Source: Bradyrhizobium sp. CCBAU 53421
GTDB lineage: Bacteria; Pseudomonadota; Alphaproteobacteria; Rhizobiales; Xanthobacteraceae
Direction of reading: 5' to 3'
DNA: 64,000 nucleotides
Assembly (NCBI RefSeq): GCF_015291625.1
Contig: NZ_CP030047.1
Span: 7,068,001-7,132,000 of the forward strand
Shown: piece after piece, positions 38,299 to 45,830 of the stretch
Numbering within the stretch: position 1 is the first letter of the stretch
Layout: every line of letters starts with the position of its first letter
Notes under the pieces: model-generated
What the model was told of the DNA's origin: nothing
Databases searched by the model: none
The model's input: the letters and a program-made list of their open reading frames with translations, nothing else
Made by a program: the position numbers and the translations under genes

Positions 38299-40077
38299 AT
38301 GACCTACCGTGCGCCGATCAACGATATCCTGCTGTCCCTCAATCATGGTGCGGGGCTCGCTGCCGCCGTCGAGGCCGGCCACTACGGCGATTTCGACGGC
38401 GACATCACCGCTGCGGTGCTGGAGGAAGCCGGCAAGTTCGCCTCCGACGTGCTGGCGCCGCTGAACACGGTCGGCGACGAGCACGGCATCAAGCTCGACA
38501 ACGGCAAGGTGACGACCGCGCCCGGCTGGCCCGACGCCTATCAGCGCTGGACCGCCGCCGGATGGAACGCGGTGTCGGGACCGGAAGCGTTCGGCGGCCA
38601 GGGCCTGCCGCTCGCAATCAACGCCGCCTGCACCGAGATCTGGAGCGCATCGAACGTCGCCTTCGGCCTCTGCCCGCTGCTGACGCTGTCCGCGATCGAG
38701 GCGCTCGATGCGCATGGCAGCGAAGAGCTGAAGAGAATCTATCTCGAGAAGCTCGTCACCGGCGAATGGACCGGCACCATGCAGCTCACCGAGCCCAATG
38801 CCGGCTCCGACGTCGGCGCGCTGCGCACCCGCGCCGAACGCGCAGGTGACGGCACCTACCGCCTCAAGGGCACCAAGATCTTCATCACCTATGGCGAGCA
38901 CGACATGACCGACAACATCGTGCATTTCGTGCTCGCACGATTGCCCGATGCGCCCGCCGGCACCAAGGGAATCTCGCTGTTCCTGGTTCCGAAGTTCCTG
39001 GTCAATGCCAACGGCTCGCTCGGCGCGCGCAACGACATCCATGCTTCCGGCGTCGAGCACAAGCTCGGCATGCACGCTTCGCCGACCTGCACCATGACGA
39101 TGGGCGACAAGGGCGGCGCGATCGGCTTTCTGATCGGCGAGGAAAACGCGGGCATGCGCTGCATGTTCACGATGATGAACCAGGCCCGCCTCGGCGTCGG
39201 CCTCGAAGGCGTCGGCATTGCCGACCGCGCCTATCAGCAGGCGCTGGCCTATGCGCAGGAGCGCCGCCAAGGAAAGGCGATCGGCCACAAGGGCGACGGG
39301 ATGGACCCGATCATTGTGCATCCCGACGTCAAGCGCATGCTGATGCAGATGCGCAGCATGACGGCGGCGGCGCGCACGATCTGCTACGCCACAGCCGTCG
39401 CGCTCGACGTCTCGGTGCGCGCCAAGGACGCCAAGGTCCGCGCCGATGCGGCCGCGCGCGGCGCGCTGCTGACCCCGATCGCCAAGGCCTTCTCCACCGA
39501 CATCGGCAACGAAGTCGCCTATCTCGGCGTTCAGGTCCATGGTGGCATGGGCTTCATCGAGGAGACCGGCGCCGCACAGCATTACCGTGATGCCCGCATC
39601 ACCTCGATCTATGAAGGCACCAACGGCATCCAGTCGATCGACCTCGTCACCCGCAAGCTCGGCGCCAATGGCGGCGCTTCGGTGTGGGCGCTGCTCGACG
39701 AACTCGCTGCCACCATCAAGCAGGTCGAGACCTCCAACGACCCGGCGTTCGGCACCACCGGCGTCAAGCTCCGCGACGCCCACGCCGCGCTTGAGCGCGC
39801 CAGCAAATGGCTGCTCGAACGGCTGGCCTCCGCACCGAATGAGGCGCTCGCCGGCGCGACGCCCTATCTGCGGCTGTTCGGCGCCACGCTTGGCGGCTGC
39901 ATGCTGGCCGGCGAGGCCTTGGCCGCCAAGGCGAACGGCGAGGCCGAGCCGCAGCGCTACGTCGCACTGGCGCGCTTCTTCGCCGAGAATATCTCGGTGC
40001 AGGCGCCGTCGCTGGAGAAGACCGTGACCGAGAGCGCCGAGGCGGTGACCGGCGCGGACGCAGTGCTGGCGGGGTAA
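38299..40077 (+). CDS. acyl-CoA dehydrogenase (large, ~590-residue type)
   Basis: A 592-residue flavoprotein of the large acyl-CoA dehydrogenase subfamily that includes FadE-like enzymes and DmdC. Signatures are MQLTEPNAGSDVGALRTRAER (FAD/substrate binding, near 160-180) and VQVHGGMGFIEETGAAQHYRDARITSIYEGTNGIQ, here split over 413-447, whose YEGTNGIQ glutamate region contains the catalytic base in this subfamily. An extra C-terminal helical domain follows. The ATG at 38299 has GGGAG upstream. It is the first core gene right of tRNA-Gln. Chain-length preference cannot be read from sequence. Confidence 0.9.
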   Translation: MTYRAPINDILLSLNHGAGLAAAVEAGHYGDFDGDITAAVLEEAGKFASDVLAPLNTVGDEHGIKLDNGKVTTAPGWPDAYQRWTAAGWNAVSGPEAFGGQGLPLAINAACTEIWSASNVAFGLCPLLTLSAIEALDAHGSEELKRIYLEKLVTGEWTGTMQLTEPNAGSDVGALRTRAERAGDGTYRLKGTKIFITYGEHDMTDNIVHFVLARLPDAPAGTKGISLFLVPKFLVNANGSLGARNDIHASGVEHKLGMHASPTCTMTMGDKGGAIGFLIGEENAGMRCMFTMMNQARLGVGLEGVGIADRAYQQALAYAQERRQGKAIGHKGDGMDPIIVHPDVKRMLMQMRSMTAAARTICYATAVALDVSVRAKDAKVRADAAARGALLTPIAKAFSTDIGNEVAYLGVQVHGGMGFIEETGAAQHYRDARITSIYEGTNGIQSIDLVTRKLGANGGASVWALLDELAATIKQVETSNDPAFGTTGVKLRDAHAALERASKWLLERLASAPNEALAGATPYLRLFGATLGGCMLAGEALAAKANGEAEPQRYVALARFFAENISVQAPSLEKTVTESAEAVTGADAVLAG

Positions 40078-40599
40078 GATGCGCTCCGCTGTCCTCGTCG
40101 CGGCTGTCGTCCCCGCCTAGTGCGCAATTGCGCACAGGAGCCGGGACCATAACCACCGCATGCGGTGACGAACGCGATGACGGCCCGTCGCGCAACAATT
40201 GAGATTCGGGGTAATGGGTCCTGGCCTTCGCCAGGACGACACCGAATTTGTGGCACGGCCTACATTCCGATCGTCGTCCCTGCGAAAGCAAGGGCCCATA
40301 CTCCGCGGCTTGTGTTGTGAACGGGACTCGTCGTTCCGGCGATGCCCAACAATAACTATTCGTGGTTATGGGTCCCTGCTTTCGCAGGGACGACACTGAA
40401 TTTCGCAGGGACGACACTGAAGCAGGGACGACACTGAATATGTGGCGCGGCCGATGGGTCATACCCTCGCATTCTCGCGACATGATCGGTCCAGCCGCGC
40501 GAGCGCTGGTCGGCCCGCTCGCGCGTGATCTTGGCAACCCTGGGCCGGATACCGGGTGGCCGAGCCGGGGCCGGCCATACGCCATCGCGCGACCGCTGG
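40078..40599. repeat. intergenic repeat cluster with hairpins and a decayed gene fragment
   Basis: Contains a palindrome GTGCGCAATTGCGCAC at 40120-40135; stem-loops GTCCTGG/CCAGGAC at 40218-40237 and GTCCCTGC/GCAGGGAC at 40372-40391; and three tandem 17-mers GCAGGGACGACACTGAA at 40384, 40405 and 40422. These are dispersed repeats typical of Bradyrhizobium intergenic DNA. From about 40500 to 40590 the sequence matches the 3' end of the transglycosylase gene at 42.8 kb, but in a broken frame. Confidence 0.75.
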
Positions 40600-40851
40600 T
40601 CAGCGGTCCCGGCGAAGCGAACGAAATTCCCTGGGACCGTCCAGCAGATCTCGCTTGCGGGCATCCCGGTCAGTGAGACTCGCCGATCGATCCGCCATCG
40701 CGTTGACGGCCGTGCCGGCCAGGCTCTGCGCGCGTTGCCGTCGCTGCTCGCGCTTCGATGAAACATCCCCGTCGTCGGCGCGCCGGCGACAGGCTTCGTC
40801 GGAGATGCGTTCCTGGAGGCATCGATTGCCTCGATAAGGTCGCCGCGTCAT
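40600..40851 (-). CDS. hypothetical basic protein downstream of rpsU
   Basis: An 83-codon frame starting MTRRPYRGNRCLQERI, highly charged and arginine-rich, with no recognised domain. Support comes from a very good binding site (AAGGGAG, eight bases before the ATG) and its place 35 bases after the rpsU stop on the same strand. The reverse strand is open too, so this is uncertain. Confidence 0.38.
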   Translation of the reverse strand: MTRRPYRGNRCLQERISDEACRRRADDGDVSSKREQRRQRAQSLAGTAVNAMADRSASLTDRDARKRDLLDGPREFRSLRRDR

Positions 40852-40886
40852 CTTGCATGCTCCCTTCAACAGGATTGCGGTACGGA

Positions 40887-41183
40887 CTAACGCTCCGGCG
40901 AGCCACTTGTTCGCGCCGTCGATTGCCCCGGCGCCGACGGTTTCGATGTCGGGAATTTGGGCTTCCTCGCCGGAGCTGCAATCAACCCTTCGCGGATCGC
41001 TTGCTTGCGGGCAAGCTTGCGCGCTCGCCGCACCGCCTCGGCCTTCTCTCGAATCCTTTTTTCCGAAGGCTTTTCGAACGAACGGCGGCGCTTCATTTCC
41101 CTGAATACGCCTTCGCGCTGTAGCCGCTTCTTCAGAACACGCAGCGCCTGGTCGATGTTGTTGTCCCTGACAAGAACCTGCAA
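40887..41183 (-). CDS. rpsU: 30S ribosomal protein S21
   Basis: A 98-residue bS21 protein of the small ribosomal subunit. [34 protein letters not shown], here over residues 1-34, is the family core. The arginine-rich middle and a longer C-terminal tail ([19 protein letters not shown]) are typical of alphaproteobacteria. The start is a TTG at 41183 preceded by GAGAGGTGA; no in-frame ATG is near. Its leader shares a promoter-like box and a hairpin with the cspA locus 1.2 kb upstream, suggesting common cold or growth-linked control. Confidence 0.92.
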   Translation of the reverse strand: MQVLVRDNNIDQALRVLKKRLQREGVFREMKRRRSFEKPSEKRIREKAEAVRRARKLARKQAIREGLIAAPARKPKFPTSKPSAPGQSTARTSGSPER

Positions 41184-41263
41184 CGGATCACCTCTCTCGC
41201 GCTACAACGCACGTTGAATGAGCAATACGAGAGCCCGTTCCATCACCGACAGAGCGGGCCGCA

Positions 41264-41294
41264 CTGCCGTTCCGGTACATCCGTGAAACGGCAG
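41264..41294 (-). promoter_or_regulatory. leader hairpin upstream of rpsU (copy 1)
   Basis: CTGCCGTT at 41264-41271 pairs with AACGGCAG at 41287-41294; the loop contains GTACATCCGTG. Adjacent GAGCGGGCCGCA is shared with copy 2 near cspA. It lies 81 bases before the rpsU start on the minus strand. Stem bases differ from copy 2 in compensating pairs. Confidence 0.65.
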
Positions 41295-41354
41295 CCGATC
41301 AAAGACATGACGGAAGCTTCAGCCGCAGTGCAACAAGCACGCGTCCGCCGTCAT

Positions 41355-41410
41355 CCGACGATGTCTTTGGAAAACGGTCCGGCCGGACCGATCTACAAGG
41401 CGCAAGGCCA
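41355..41410 (-). promoter_or_regulatory. rpsU promoter/leader box shared with cspA
   Basis: On the minus strand TTTTCCAAAGACATCGTCGG (41374-41355) is nearly identical to TTTTCCAAAGAACATCGTCGG before cspA, and the following 40 bases (containing GCGCCTTGTAGAT) also align with the cspA region. Probably the core of a shared promoter and 5' leader. The rest of the 320-base gap before rpsU holds no gene. Confidence 0.6.
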
Positions 41411-41501
41411 GTCGATTCAATGTAGCTATGCACTTATCTCAGCTGTGCAAGGTGCAATTGCCAATTCTGAGATCTATGTCTCGCGGTGAGCGAGCGCGCG
41501 A

Positions 41502-41739
41502 TTAGCCATTCGACCGACGAATGCGCCACGCGATGCCGACCTCAAGGATGCGCCCGTTGCCGTCCCGGATTTCGATTGCAACCTGATCGAGATCGTGGGC
41601 GGGAACGGAATCGCGAATCAAATCGGGCCAAGGCGCGCACAGCCTCTTCTTGAACCGCCGCGAGGTTGGGCATCTCCAGACCTTCCTCGTCGATCGCCAA
41701 GCCGCAGCCATCACGCAGATCGAAATAATAGCGCTCCAT
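41502..41739 (-). pseudogene. DUF6894-like small protein, frameshifted
   Basis: The N-terminal half MERYYFDLRDG, then LAIDEEGLEMPNLAAVQEEA reads from 41739. The C-terminal half DLIRDSVPAHD, then VAIEIRDGNGRILEVGIAW lies in another frame ending at 41502. One extra base in the G run at 41625-41627 separates them; removing it restores a continuous protein of about 79 residues with the pattern of DUF6894 proteins, frequent in Bradyrhizobium. Function unknown. Confidence 0.6.
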
Positions 41740-41941
41740 CTTCATCATAAGATGGCCCGGCTCTCGATCGTTCCTGCCGGGATTGCGAAATGGTGGCGGC
41801 GAGGTTCAATGTGGAGGCGGCGCGAGCCGCCCACAGAGACATGACCGCATTGTCCCTCATTCCCGTTAGCGGTCGTAGCGTGGCGGTCGAGAAACAGGAC
41901 CGCCTCAGCGACGCGATCGAGGGTGTGCGTGAGTGCGCAAC

Positions 41942-42190
41942 CTAGCGCACAATGCGCTTGATCCGCCTGGTTCTCCTGGCAGTCGGCGCCGAGGGTGCCG
42001 GGCCGGCCTGTGCGGCCGCCTCGGCATCGCGTATCTTGCGGAGAGCCCGCAGCCGCTCCATGTTCTTGCGCACGGCGATCGCATCGCGCTCGATCTCAGC
42101 GATCGCCTGCGCACCTGCTTCGGCGGCAAGCCGTCGGCGCTCGACTTTGGCCAGACGCTCAGCAGAAAGTTCTTCCGTCGTCTTGGCCAT
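41942..42190 (-). CDS. small basic coiled-coil hypothetical protein
   Basis: An 82-residue protein, MAKTTEELSAERLAKVERRRLAAEA onward, largely one long charged helix followed by an Ala/Pro/Arg-rich tail ending RRIKRIVR. The composition suggests nucleic-acid contact, but no domain is recognised. An upstream ATG at 42274 would add 28 residues that overlap the hairpin. It lies between cspA and rpsU on the same strand, 68 bases after the copy-2 hairpin. Confidence 0.55.
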   Translation of the reverse strand: MAKTTEELSAERLAKVERRRLAAEAGAQAIAEIERDAIAVRKNMERLRALRKIRDAEAAAQAGPAPSAPTARRTRRIKRIVR

Positions 42191-42257
42191 CAGCGAATTG
42201 AGCCTTTCAAGCGCAGCGAAACCCGCCCAACCCGTCACGGGATCGAGCGGGCCGCAA

Positions 42258-42288
42258 CTGTCATTCCAGTACATCCGTGGAATGACAG
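42258..42288 (-). promoter_or_regulatory. hairpin downstream of cspA (copy 2)
   Basis: A perfect 11-base-pair stem CTGTCATTCCA (42258-42268) / TGGAATGACAG (42278-42288) with loop GTACATCCG, six bases after the cspA stop. It shares its loop and flanking GAGCGGGCCGCA with the hairpin before rpsU. It may end cspA transcription, act as an RNA stability element, or regulate the following gene. Confidence 0.65.
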
Positions 42289-42294
42289 GTCGGC

Positions 42295-42504
42295 TCAGGC
42301 CAGCCGAAGATCTTCGGCGCTGGTCTTGCCACGCATCTTGTCGGTCTTGAGCTCGAACGACAGCTTCTGGCCTTCGGCGAGACCGCCAAGTCCGGCCCGC
42401 TCGACCGCGCTGATGTGAACGAACACATCCTTGCTGCCGTCGTCAGGCTGAATGAAACCAAAACCCTTCTGGCCGTTGAACCACTTCACAGTACCTGTAG
42501 GCAT
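42295..42504 (-). CDS. cspA: cold shock protein (CspA family)
   Basis: A 69-residue single cold-shock domain. RNP1 is KGFGFIQP (about 16-23) and RNP2 DVFVHISAV (about 31-39). It acts as an RNA chaperone binding single-stranded RNA. The ATG at 42504 follows GGAG; the longer open frame is a shadow. A leader of about 80 bases carries the box TTTTCCAAAGAACATCGTCGG at 42583-42563, shared with rpsU. Confidence 0.93.
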   Translation of the reverse strand: MPTGTVKWFNGQKGFGFIQPDDGSKDVFVHISAVERAGLGGLAEGQKLSFELKTDKMRGKTSAEDLRLA

Positions 42505-42562
42505 TTCTCTTCTCCAAAGCGGACGCACGTCTATTCGCGCTGAGCTCCGCGTCATCCTTCAA

Positions 42563-42620
42563 CCGACGATGTTCTTTGGAAAAGGGCCGCTTTGACCATT
42601 CAACAAGGCACAACGGCAAA
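42563..42620 (-). promoter_or_regulatory. cspA promoter/leader box shared with rpsU
   Basis: Minus-strand TTTTCCAAAGAACATCGTCGG at 42583-42563 plus a further ~40 bases (GTGCCTTGTTGAA region) align with the rpsU leader. Starts 59 bases before the cspA ATG, so part of it is probably transcribed as 5' leader. Confidence 0.6.
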
Positions 42621-42772
42621 TCGAACGCCGCAAGCATACACACTTTTCCCGCGAGGGCAAGTTCAGCAGGGTCGGTCATCCAACCGATCGACGTTGATGG
42701 AACTTTGCGCGGTCGGGGATCGAGGGCATGGAACTCCGCGCGACTTCGCAATGAGCAGCGCGCACACACCAG

Positions 42773-43834
42773 CTAATTTCGAAACACGAGGCAGCGCCCG
42801 CCGATTGCTTCCAGCCGCGCGCAGAGCTGGTTGGCCCGCTCACGCGTCGTCTCGGCGACCCGGAGCAGATACCAGGTGGCCGAGCCTGGACCGGCCATAT
42901 GCGATCTCAACACGAGCGGCGCGCGATCGCCGAGCACCGATGCAAACCGCTTCTGCAGCTGCTGGTAATCGGCGAGCACCCTCGATTGTGATGGACCGCC
43001 GGCCAGTTGAAGTCCCCAAGGCCCCCACGCCTGCGCGATTGTCACGGACTCTCTTGGGGCCGCAGGCAGCGCCCTGACGAGCATGCCGCGCACGACGTCG
43101 CCGCAAGCCATGGCAGCATCCGTGTGGACTCGATCCTCTACCGAACCCCTTGCCCATTCCTCGGCGGACTTGCCGGTGATGATCCTGACATAGGCGCGTG
43201 TTTCGCCCGGCAGGTTGCCCCGTCCGGCCGACCAATCCTGGACGCGCCGCGGGCCGCCATTATAGGCAGCCGCCGCAAGGCCAAGATTGCCGAACTGCGC
43301 GCGCAGCTCACGCAGCCAACGCGCGGATTCCTGCAAGGCAGGCAATGGCTCGAACGGGTCTGCCAGACCACGCCAGCGCGCGGTGCCAGGCATGAATTGC
43401 GCGATCCCCTGGGCGCCGGCCGGACTGACCGAACCGGGATCGAAATTGCTTTCCTGCCAGATCAGCCGGACGAAGAAATCCGGCGGCAGGCCGTTCTCCA
43501 ATGCAGCCTGCTCCAGCGCCTTGCAGTATTGCTGCGGCCCGTCGAGCTTCGGAGGCGATGGTGTTGGCGTCGGAGACGGCGCGAATGAGGATTGCTGGTC
43601 CGGTGCCGACCGATCGGCCTGACCGTTGCTCTCTCCGGTAATCGTACTCGGACGAGATGTCTCCGTTTGCGACGACCCTGCGTCTTGTGCGGCCGGCGCT
43701 ATCGCTTGACTGCCGGCAAGTTGGGCGCTTGCCAAGCGGACGAACAGCAGAAGGCAGACCGAGCCGATCGCCGCTCGTGGAAATCGATGAACCCGCTGCG
43801 GCCTGAAAATCGACTGCATGAAAGCGATCATCAA
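42773..43834 (-). CDS. lytic transglycosylase (SLT fold) with C-terminal SPOR-like domain
   Basis: A 353-residue exported enzyme that cleaves peptidoglycan glycan strands. A signal segment (residues 20-38) is followed by a Pro/Ser-rich linker. The SLT domain at about 100-235 contains the catalytic glutamate in LIWQESNFDP, then AGAQGIAQFMPGTA and AAAYNGGPRRV. The last 80 residues (ATWYLLRVAETTRERANQLCARL) resemble a SPOR domain that binds denuded glycan at the septum. A degenerate copy of this 3' end lies at 40.5 kb. Confidence 0.88.
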   Translation of the reverse strand: MMIAFMQSIFRPQRVHRFPRAAIGSVCLLLFVRLASAQLAGSQAIAPAAQDAGSSQTETSRPSTITGESNGQADRSAPDQQSSFAPSPTPTPSPPKLDGPQQYCKALEQAALENGLPPDFFVRLIWQESNFDPGSVSPAGAQGIAQFMPGTARWRGLADPFEPLPALQESARWLRELRAQFGNLGLAAAAYNGGPRRVQDWSAGRGNLPGETRAYVRIITGKSAEEWARGSVEDRVHTDAAMACGDVVRGMLVRALPAAPRESVTIAQAWGPWGLQLAGGPSQSRVLADYQQLQKRFASVLGDRAPLVLRSHMAGPGSATWYLLRVAETTRERANQLCARLEAIGGRCLVFRN

Positions 43835-44010
43835 TGGGAGTATCTGTTCACGAGATCATATCATCAGCACCGGGCAGGCAGAAATCTGGGATGCCGACCT
43901 CGTCGGGGTTGTCTTGACGTAAATCCGGAACATTTTGGCGGGCGGATGGAACAAACGGGGCTATGCTCGCCTTGTGAGTTCGTGCAATTCCGCGCAGGAG
44001 GAATGTCCCG

Positions 44011-44238
44011 GTGAGAAATGTTCAGTGGATTACTTCAGGGGTGGCGTTATTGATTTTGGCATTTGTCAGCCCTGCGTCCGCGAGGTTGGGAATGGCGCCG
44101 ATTGCAGCCCAGGACGAAGCCGTCATTCAGGTGAAGGGCGGTCATGGGCACGGCCACGGACATGGCGGGTGGCATGGTAATCGCGGTCACCATTACGGAT
44201 GGTACCGCGGCCGGGGCAACTGGAAACACCGTCACTGA
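44011..44238 (+). CDS. small secreted His/Gly-rich protein
   Basis: A 75-residue protein with a signal peptide (residues 5-24, ending PASA) and a mature part dominated by glycine and histidine: KGGHGHGHGHGGWHG, then GHHYGWYRG and a terminal KHRH. The GTG start at 44011 follows a strong AGGAGG. The histidine cluster suggests binding of Ni, Zn or Cu, or a cell-envelope role; neither is proven. It is convergent with the repeat protein at 44310 across a strong hairpin. Confidence 0.7.
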   Translation: MRNVQWITSGVALLILAFVSPASARLGMAPIAAQDEAVIQVKGGHGHGHGHGGWHGNRGHHYGWYRGRGNWKHRH

Positions 44239-44265
44239 AGCTAGCGGGAGTTGCGACCAAGCGGT

Positions 44266-44292
44266 GAAGTCGCCGGGTAATCCGGCGACTTC
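44266..44292. terminator. bidirectional terminator hairpin
   Basis: A perfect 11-base-pair stem GAAGTCGCCGG / CCGGCGACTTC with a five-base loop between two convergent genes. There is no marked U run, but the position and stability argue for termination in both directions. Confidence 0.7.
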
Positions 44293-44309
44293 AATGCAGG
44301 CTTGATCCT

Positions 44310-44582
44310 CTATTTGCGCTTATCGTTCATGCGGTCGCCCGGCGCATATTCAGATGCGCCCTTTGCCCGGCCGACCGTGCCTTTGTCGTGCATGCGATCC
44401 CCGGGGCTGTATTCCGATGCGCCGGGGCCGGTGCGGCTCTTCGAATTTTGCATCTCATGGCCCGGGCTGGACTGCGAAGCGCCCGGAGACGCCGTTCCGC
44501 CGCCGCTCTTCGACGTCTGCGCCACAGCGAATGAGGCTGTGCCAAGCAGCAATGCGGCTGCGACTGCAATTGCCTTTGTCAT
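44310..44582 (-). CDS. small secreted protein with internal repeats
   Basis: A 90-residue protein with a signal peptide ending FAVAQ and a mature region built from a repeated unit: GPGASEYSPGDRMHDKGTVG and KGASEYAPGDRMNDK, preceded by a degenerate copy PGASQSSPGHEMQNSK. Each unit has the pattern GASxxxPGxxM. It is probably disordered and periplasmic. GAGAGGGAA precedes the ATG. Proteins with SPGxxM repeats are common in Bradyrhizobium, but I know no assigned function. Confidence 0.75.
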   Translation of the reverse strand: MTKAIAVAAALLLGTASFAVAQTSKSGGGTASPGASQSSPGHEMQNSKSRTGPGASEYSPGDRMHDKGTVGRAKGASEYAPGDRMNDKRK

Positions 44583-44673
44583 TGCGATTCCCTCTCTTGA
44601 AAGCCCCTTTCATCCAACAGCGGAAGAAGCTGGTTCGTTCCGCCGCGCCGCCCAGGTCAGGATGCATTGACAT

Positions 44674-45366
44674 CTAATGGTCGGACAGGCTGCCGACGAT
44701 CGATGCGCGGCGCGACAGTTCAATCCAGTTGCCATCTGGATCGAGGATCATGGAGATCCGCGCGACCTCACCAAGCGTCACCGGCGCGAAGCCCTCGCGC
44801 ACCCCCTTCGCGCGCAGCTCATCGTGCACGGCGTCGATGTCGGCAACCTGCAGCGTGATGTAGCGCCAGCCGCGCGCGCCGCGAACCGGGTCGACGGTCG
44901 CTGCGCGATCTTCCCTGAGCAGGATCAGGCTGTCGCCGAGGCGAAACGCCGGACCACTCGACCACGATTGCTCGGCGAAGCCGAGAATGTCACCGTAGAA
45001 TTTGCGATGCGCGGCGAGGTCGCGCGTCGCGATCACGACGCCGATCTGGGTGATGCCCTCATGTCCGGGCGCCACCAGGCAGACGTTGTTGCCGTCGGGG
45101 TCGGCCATGCGCTGCGGCGCCCCGACGCCGTCGCGCGCGATGATCAGCTCGCGATAGCCGCTCGGCGCCGCATCCGGCAACGGCTCGACGTGATGGTTGA
45201 GCTTGATGACCGAACCTTGCGCGTCATGCCGGTACTGCTTCTGCCCGCGGCGGACCGGCAACACGTGGTCGAAGCGAACGCCTGCGTCCCGCTGCCAGAA
45301 CCGCAGCATCGGCTCCAGATTATTGGTGGAAAGGCCGACGTCGATCACGTTCTTCGCGAGTTGCAT
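44674..45366 (-). CDS. VOC family protein with two glyoxalase-like domains
   Basis: A 230-residue protein made of two vicinal oxygen chelate domains: residues 1-110 (VIDVGLSTNNLEPMLRFWQRDAG, ending MADPDGNNVCLV) and 112-220 (IGVVIATRDLAAHRKFYGDILGF, ending MILDPDGNWIEL). Each ends in the DPDGN motif with a metal-ligand position (Glu in WIEL; Cys/Leu in the first, which may be non-catalytic). Lyase, dioxygenase or isomerase activity is possible; the substrate is unknown. It is the downstream neighbour of a SnoaL-like gene on the same strand. Confidence 0.82.
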   Translation of the reverse strand: MQLAKNVIDVGLSTNNLEPMLRFWQRDAGVRFDHVLPVRRGQKQYRHDAQGSVIKLNHHVEPLPDAAPSGYRELIIARDGVGAPQRMADPDGNNVCLVAPGHEGITQIGVVIATRDLAAHRKFYGDILGFAEQSWSSGPAFRLGDSLILLREDRAATVDPVRGARGWRYITLQVADIDAVHDELRAKGVREGFAPVTLGEVARISMILDPDGNWIELSRRASIVGSLSDH

Positions 45367-45406
45367 GCCCGGTCTCCTCGGTTACCGCGCGCGCCCGAGA
45401 AGCCGC

Positions 45407-45808
45407 TCAGTCCGGGAAGCGATCGCCGAACATCGGCAGCCCGCTCTTCGACTGCGCGCGTGTCGCTTCATCCTGGATCACATCCCAATGCTCGGCAAGG
45501 ATGTCGCCCTCCATGCGCACGATATCGGCGACGACCCATGCCGCCGGCAGGCCGTGGCCGCTGAACCGGCCATGCAGAATGATGAAATCGCCGGTCGCAG
45601 CGGCAAGGTGGTTCTCGTAACGCAGCGTCGCGGGCAGGCCCTTGACCAGCTCGAACAGCCCTTCCCGTCCGGGCGCGATATGCGCGCTGTGCTGGATGTA
45701 GCGCGGCGACCAGAACCGCTCGGCGGCGGCATAGTCGCGCTTGTTGAACAGGGTATCGAACGCGTTCAGCACGATCCGGACGCGACGGTCTTCGGTCGAC
45801 GTGCTCAT
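45407..45808 (-). CDS. SnoaL-like / nuclear transport factor 2 family protein
   Basis: A 133-residue cone-shaped alpha+beta protein of the SnoaL-like type. FDTLFNKRDYAAAERFWSPRYIQHSAHIAPGREGLFELV at residues 18-56 contains the conserved Y-x-Q-H-x segment, and HGRFSGHGLPAAWVVADIVRMEGDILAEHWDVIQDE in the second half closes the fold. Members are cyclases, dehydratases or binding proteins. AAGGAG supports the ATG at 45808. It lies 22 bases after the preceding secreted-protein gene on the same strand, so the two may be co-transcribed. Confidence 0.83.
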   Translation of the reverse strand: MSTSTEDRRVRIVLNAFDTLFNKRDYAAAERFWSPRYIQHSAHIAPGREGLFELVKGLPATLRYENHLAAATGDFIILHGRFSGHGLPAAWVVADIVRMEGDILAEHWDVIQDEATRAQSKSGLPMFGDRFPD

Positions 45809-45830
45809 GGCGACACTCCTTGCCGGGAGA

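Noticed and set aside
38179..39783. A 534-codon minus-strand ORF opposite the acyl-CoA dehydrogenase
   Set aside because: Composition (Asp/His/Arg/Val-rich repeats) is typical of antisense translation; no family recognised.
40078..40440. CRISPR array from the repeated 17-mers
   Set aside because: Only three short units with gaps of a few bases, no unique spacers and no cas genes; they are part of a dispersed hairpin repeat.
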